From contig QNCG01000004.1 of the NCBI GenBank assembly GCA_003644445.1, positions 1-37,308 of the forward strand: a stretch of DNA of 37,308 nt, written 5' to 3'. Below the pieces are notes generated by a model. That model was not told the origin of the DNA. It was given only the letters and a program-made list of their open reading frames with translations, and did no database searches. Each line of letters begins with the position of its first letter. Positions within the stretch are counted from its first letter, which is position 1. The position numbers and the translations under genes are program-made. Below are positions 35,711 to 37,308 of the stretch, in pieces. This stretch comes from Candidatus Duberdicusella sinuisediminis (GTDB lineage Bacteria > Omnitrophota > Gorgyraeia > Duberdicusellales > Duberdicusellaceae).

Positions 35711-36239
35711 GAAGATTATTTTAGGGATTACCGCTTCAGTCAGTATTTATAAGAGTTGTTCTTTAATAAGGATTTTAAAAAAAGAAGCTCATCTCATTAA
35801 AGTGATAATGACTCCTAATTCTACTAAACTTATTTCTTCTCAGCTTTTAGAAAGTCTAACTCAGGATAAGGTCTATGTAGATATGTTTTCTAATTATCAA
35901 TATTCTTTAGAGCATATCTCCTTAGCTAAATGGGCTGAAGTTTCTCTAATAATTCCTGCTTCAGCTAATACTTTGGCTAAATTAGCCTGGGGTTTAGCAG
36001 ACAACCTTTTGACTTCTACTTTCCTGGCTTTACCTTCTTCTCTGCCTAAAATTTTAGCCCCGGCTATGAATACTAATATGTGGAAGAACCCCTTAACTCA
36101 GAGAAATGTCAAAATACTCAAAGAATGTGGGTTTAAAATAATCCCACCTAAAAAAGGAGTTTTGGCTTCAGGAGAGGTAGGAGAAGGAGCCTTGGCTAAC
36201 TTAGAAGATATCTTAAAAACTCTTAAGCCTTATCTTTAA
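35703..36239 (+). CDS. coaC: Stand-alone phosphopantothenoylcysteine decarboxylase-like flavoprotein (CoaC)
   Basis: ILGITASVSIYKSCSLIRILKK, EHISLAKWAEVSLIIPASANTLAKLAWGLADNLLTST, LAPAMNTNMWKNP, ASGEVGEGALA. Confidence 0.88.
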   Translation: MSKKIILGITASVSIYKSCSLIRILKKEAHLIKVIMTPNSTKLISSQLLESLTQDKVYVDMFSNYQYSLEHISLAKWAEVSLIIPASANTLAKLAWGLADNLLTSTFLALPSSLPKILAPAMNTNMWKNPLTQRNVKILKECGFKIIPPKKGVLASGEVGEGALANLEDILKTLKPYL

Positions 36240-36250
36240 TCTTAAATCTT

Positions 36251-37165
36251 ATGGAGAATTTAATTGTTATTCTGTTGATAATAGGAGCATTTATCTTCTT
36301 TATATTTTTCTTTAAATACCTCTTCTCTAAAGAATTGGGCTCTTTAAGGAAGGAGATTACTGAGACAGTTTCTTCTTCTCAAAATAATCTTTTTACTCTC
36401 CAAGAAAGTATTAATAAGAGTTTAGGAGAACTGTATAAGAATTTAGGCAGTATTTACGAAAGTACCCGAGCAGTATTAGAAATAAGCAGGTCTTTTGAAA
36501 GGGTATTCCGAAGCCCTTCTCCCCGGGGAGGCATAGGAGAAACTTTCTTAGAGAATATAATAAAAGAGTTAATGCCTCCTTCCAGCTTTAAATTCCAATA
36601 TTCTTTTAAAGATGGCCGGACAGCCGATGCTGTTTTATTCTTCCCTCAGGGTTTAGTAGCCATAGATTCAAAATTTCCTTTAGAGTCCTTTGAGAACTAT
36701 GTCTTGTCTTCTGAGGAGAGGGAGAAGGAGAGATTGAAGAAAAAATTTTTCTCAGCAGTTCGAGAGAGAATAGACGAGGCTTCTAAATATATTTTACCTC
36801 AACAAAATACTTTTGATTTTTCTTTTATGTATGTGCCTTCAGAAAGTATCTATTATGAGATTGTAAATGACCCCCAAACTTTGGAATATGCTAAATCTAA
36901 AAGAGTTTTTGTAGTGAGCCCTTCTACTCTCTATGCTTACTTAATTACAGCCACTTTAGGTTTTAAAGGTTTAAAAATTGAGAAGGAGGCTAAAAAGATT
37001 TTAGAACATATAAAAGAGTTAGAATTGGATGTAGAGGATTTAGGAAAGAGTTTCTCTATTTTGGGGTCTCATCTTCATAATGCTTTAGCTAAATATAATG
37101 AGGTTTCTCAAAAACTTCAGAGTATTTCTTCCAAGATAGCCTACGAGAAAAAGTGGGAAAAGTAA
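36251..37165 (+). CDS. rmuC: RmuC-family DNA recombination protein
   Basis: N-terminal TM + coiled coil, then GIGETFLENIIKELMPPSSFKFQYSFKDGRTADAVLFFPQGLVAIDSKFPLESFENYV...FMYVPSESIYYEIV...VFVVSPSTLYAYLIT. Confidence 0.9.
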   Translation: MENLIVILLIIGAFIFFIFFFKYLFSKELGSLRKEITETVSSSQNNLFTLQESINKSLGELYKNLGSIYESTRAVLEISRSFERVFRSPSPRGGIGETFLENIIKELMPPSSFKFQYSFKDGRTADAVLFFPQGLVAIDSKFPLESFENYVLSSEEREKERLKKKFFSAVRERIDEASKYILPQQNTFDFSFMYVPSESIYYEIVNDPQTLEYAKSKRVFVVSPSTLYAYLITATLGFKGLKIEKEAKKILEHIKELELDVEDLGKSFSILGSHLHNALAKYNEVSQKLQSISSKIAYEKKWEK

Positions 37166-37308
37166 TAAGAGTAAAAGTTATTACTTCTGCTTCTAAAGAA
37201 AAGATAATAGAGACTAAAGATTTTTTAAAGATATACTTAACCCTTCCTCCTCAAAAAGGAAAAGCTAATAAAAGACTTTTAGAACTTCTCGGTGATTACT
37301 TAAATGTC
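37153..37308 (+). CDS. YggU/DUF167 family protein (truncated by window end)
   Basis: GTG frame MGKVIRVKVITSASKEKIIETKDFLKIYLTLPPQKGKANKRLLELLGDYLNV...; PPxxGKANxxLxxLL signature. Confidence 0.78.
   Translation, partial: MGKVIRVKVITSASKEKIIETKDFLKIYLTLPPQKGKANKRLLELLGDYLNV

Noticed and set aside
1-37308. CRISPR arrays, IS elements, prophage or toxin-antitoxin modules
   Set aside because: No regularly spaced repeats, transposase/integrase motifs, or paired small toxin/antitoxin ORFs found on reading through the window.

Overview
The window is an AT-rich, densely packed bacterial chromosome segment from a Gram-negative (LPS-type) organism. The gene repertoire (LpxC-FabZ fusion, split transketolase, PorCDAB, LpxI) would fit an Omnitrophota-like lineage, but I cannot prove taxonomy from the sequence. 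From left to right it contains: (1) an LPS inner-core/Kdo cluster with a partial polysaccharide-deacetylase-like C-terminus, three tandem GT9 heptosyltransferases, a deoxyhypusine-synthase-like unknown, RfaE1/HldE kinase, KdsB, KdsA, KdsD and KdsC; (2) a PorCDAB-type 2-oxoacid:ferredoxin oxidoreductase plus ferredoxin; (3) a convergent PpiD/SurA-like foldase; (4) a histone-deacetylase/AcuC-like hydrolase, a small basic protein missing from the ORF track, HisG, and a second tiny basic protein; (5) a TPR protein, split transketolase, IspE, a SpoVG with an internal zinc-ribbon insertion, tRNA-Gln, GlmU, Prs, bL25, Pth, bS6, Ssb, bS18, bL9 and DnaB; (6) BamA, Skp, LpxD, LpxC-FabZ, LpxA and LpxI; (7) tRNA-Arg, a degenerate intergenic region, then a perfect consensus promoter driving SRPBCC, acyl-ACP-reductase-like, CoaB, CoaC, RmuC and YggU genes. 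Most of the window is housekeeping. The best candidates for something undescribed are the SRPBCC + AAR-like reductase pair coupled to split CoaB/CoaC, the zinc-ribbon insertion within SpoVG, the DHS-like protein in the LPS operon, and a recurring promoter architecture in which the -10 box lies only about 6-9 nt before the start codon (predicted leaderless mRNAs).
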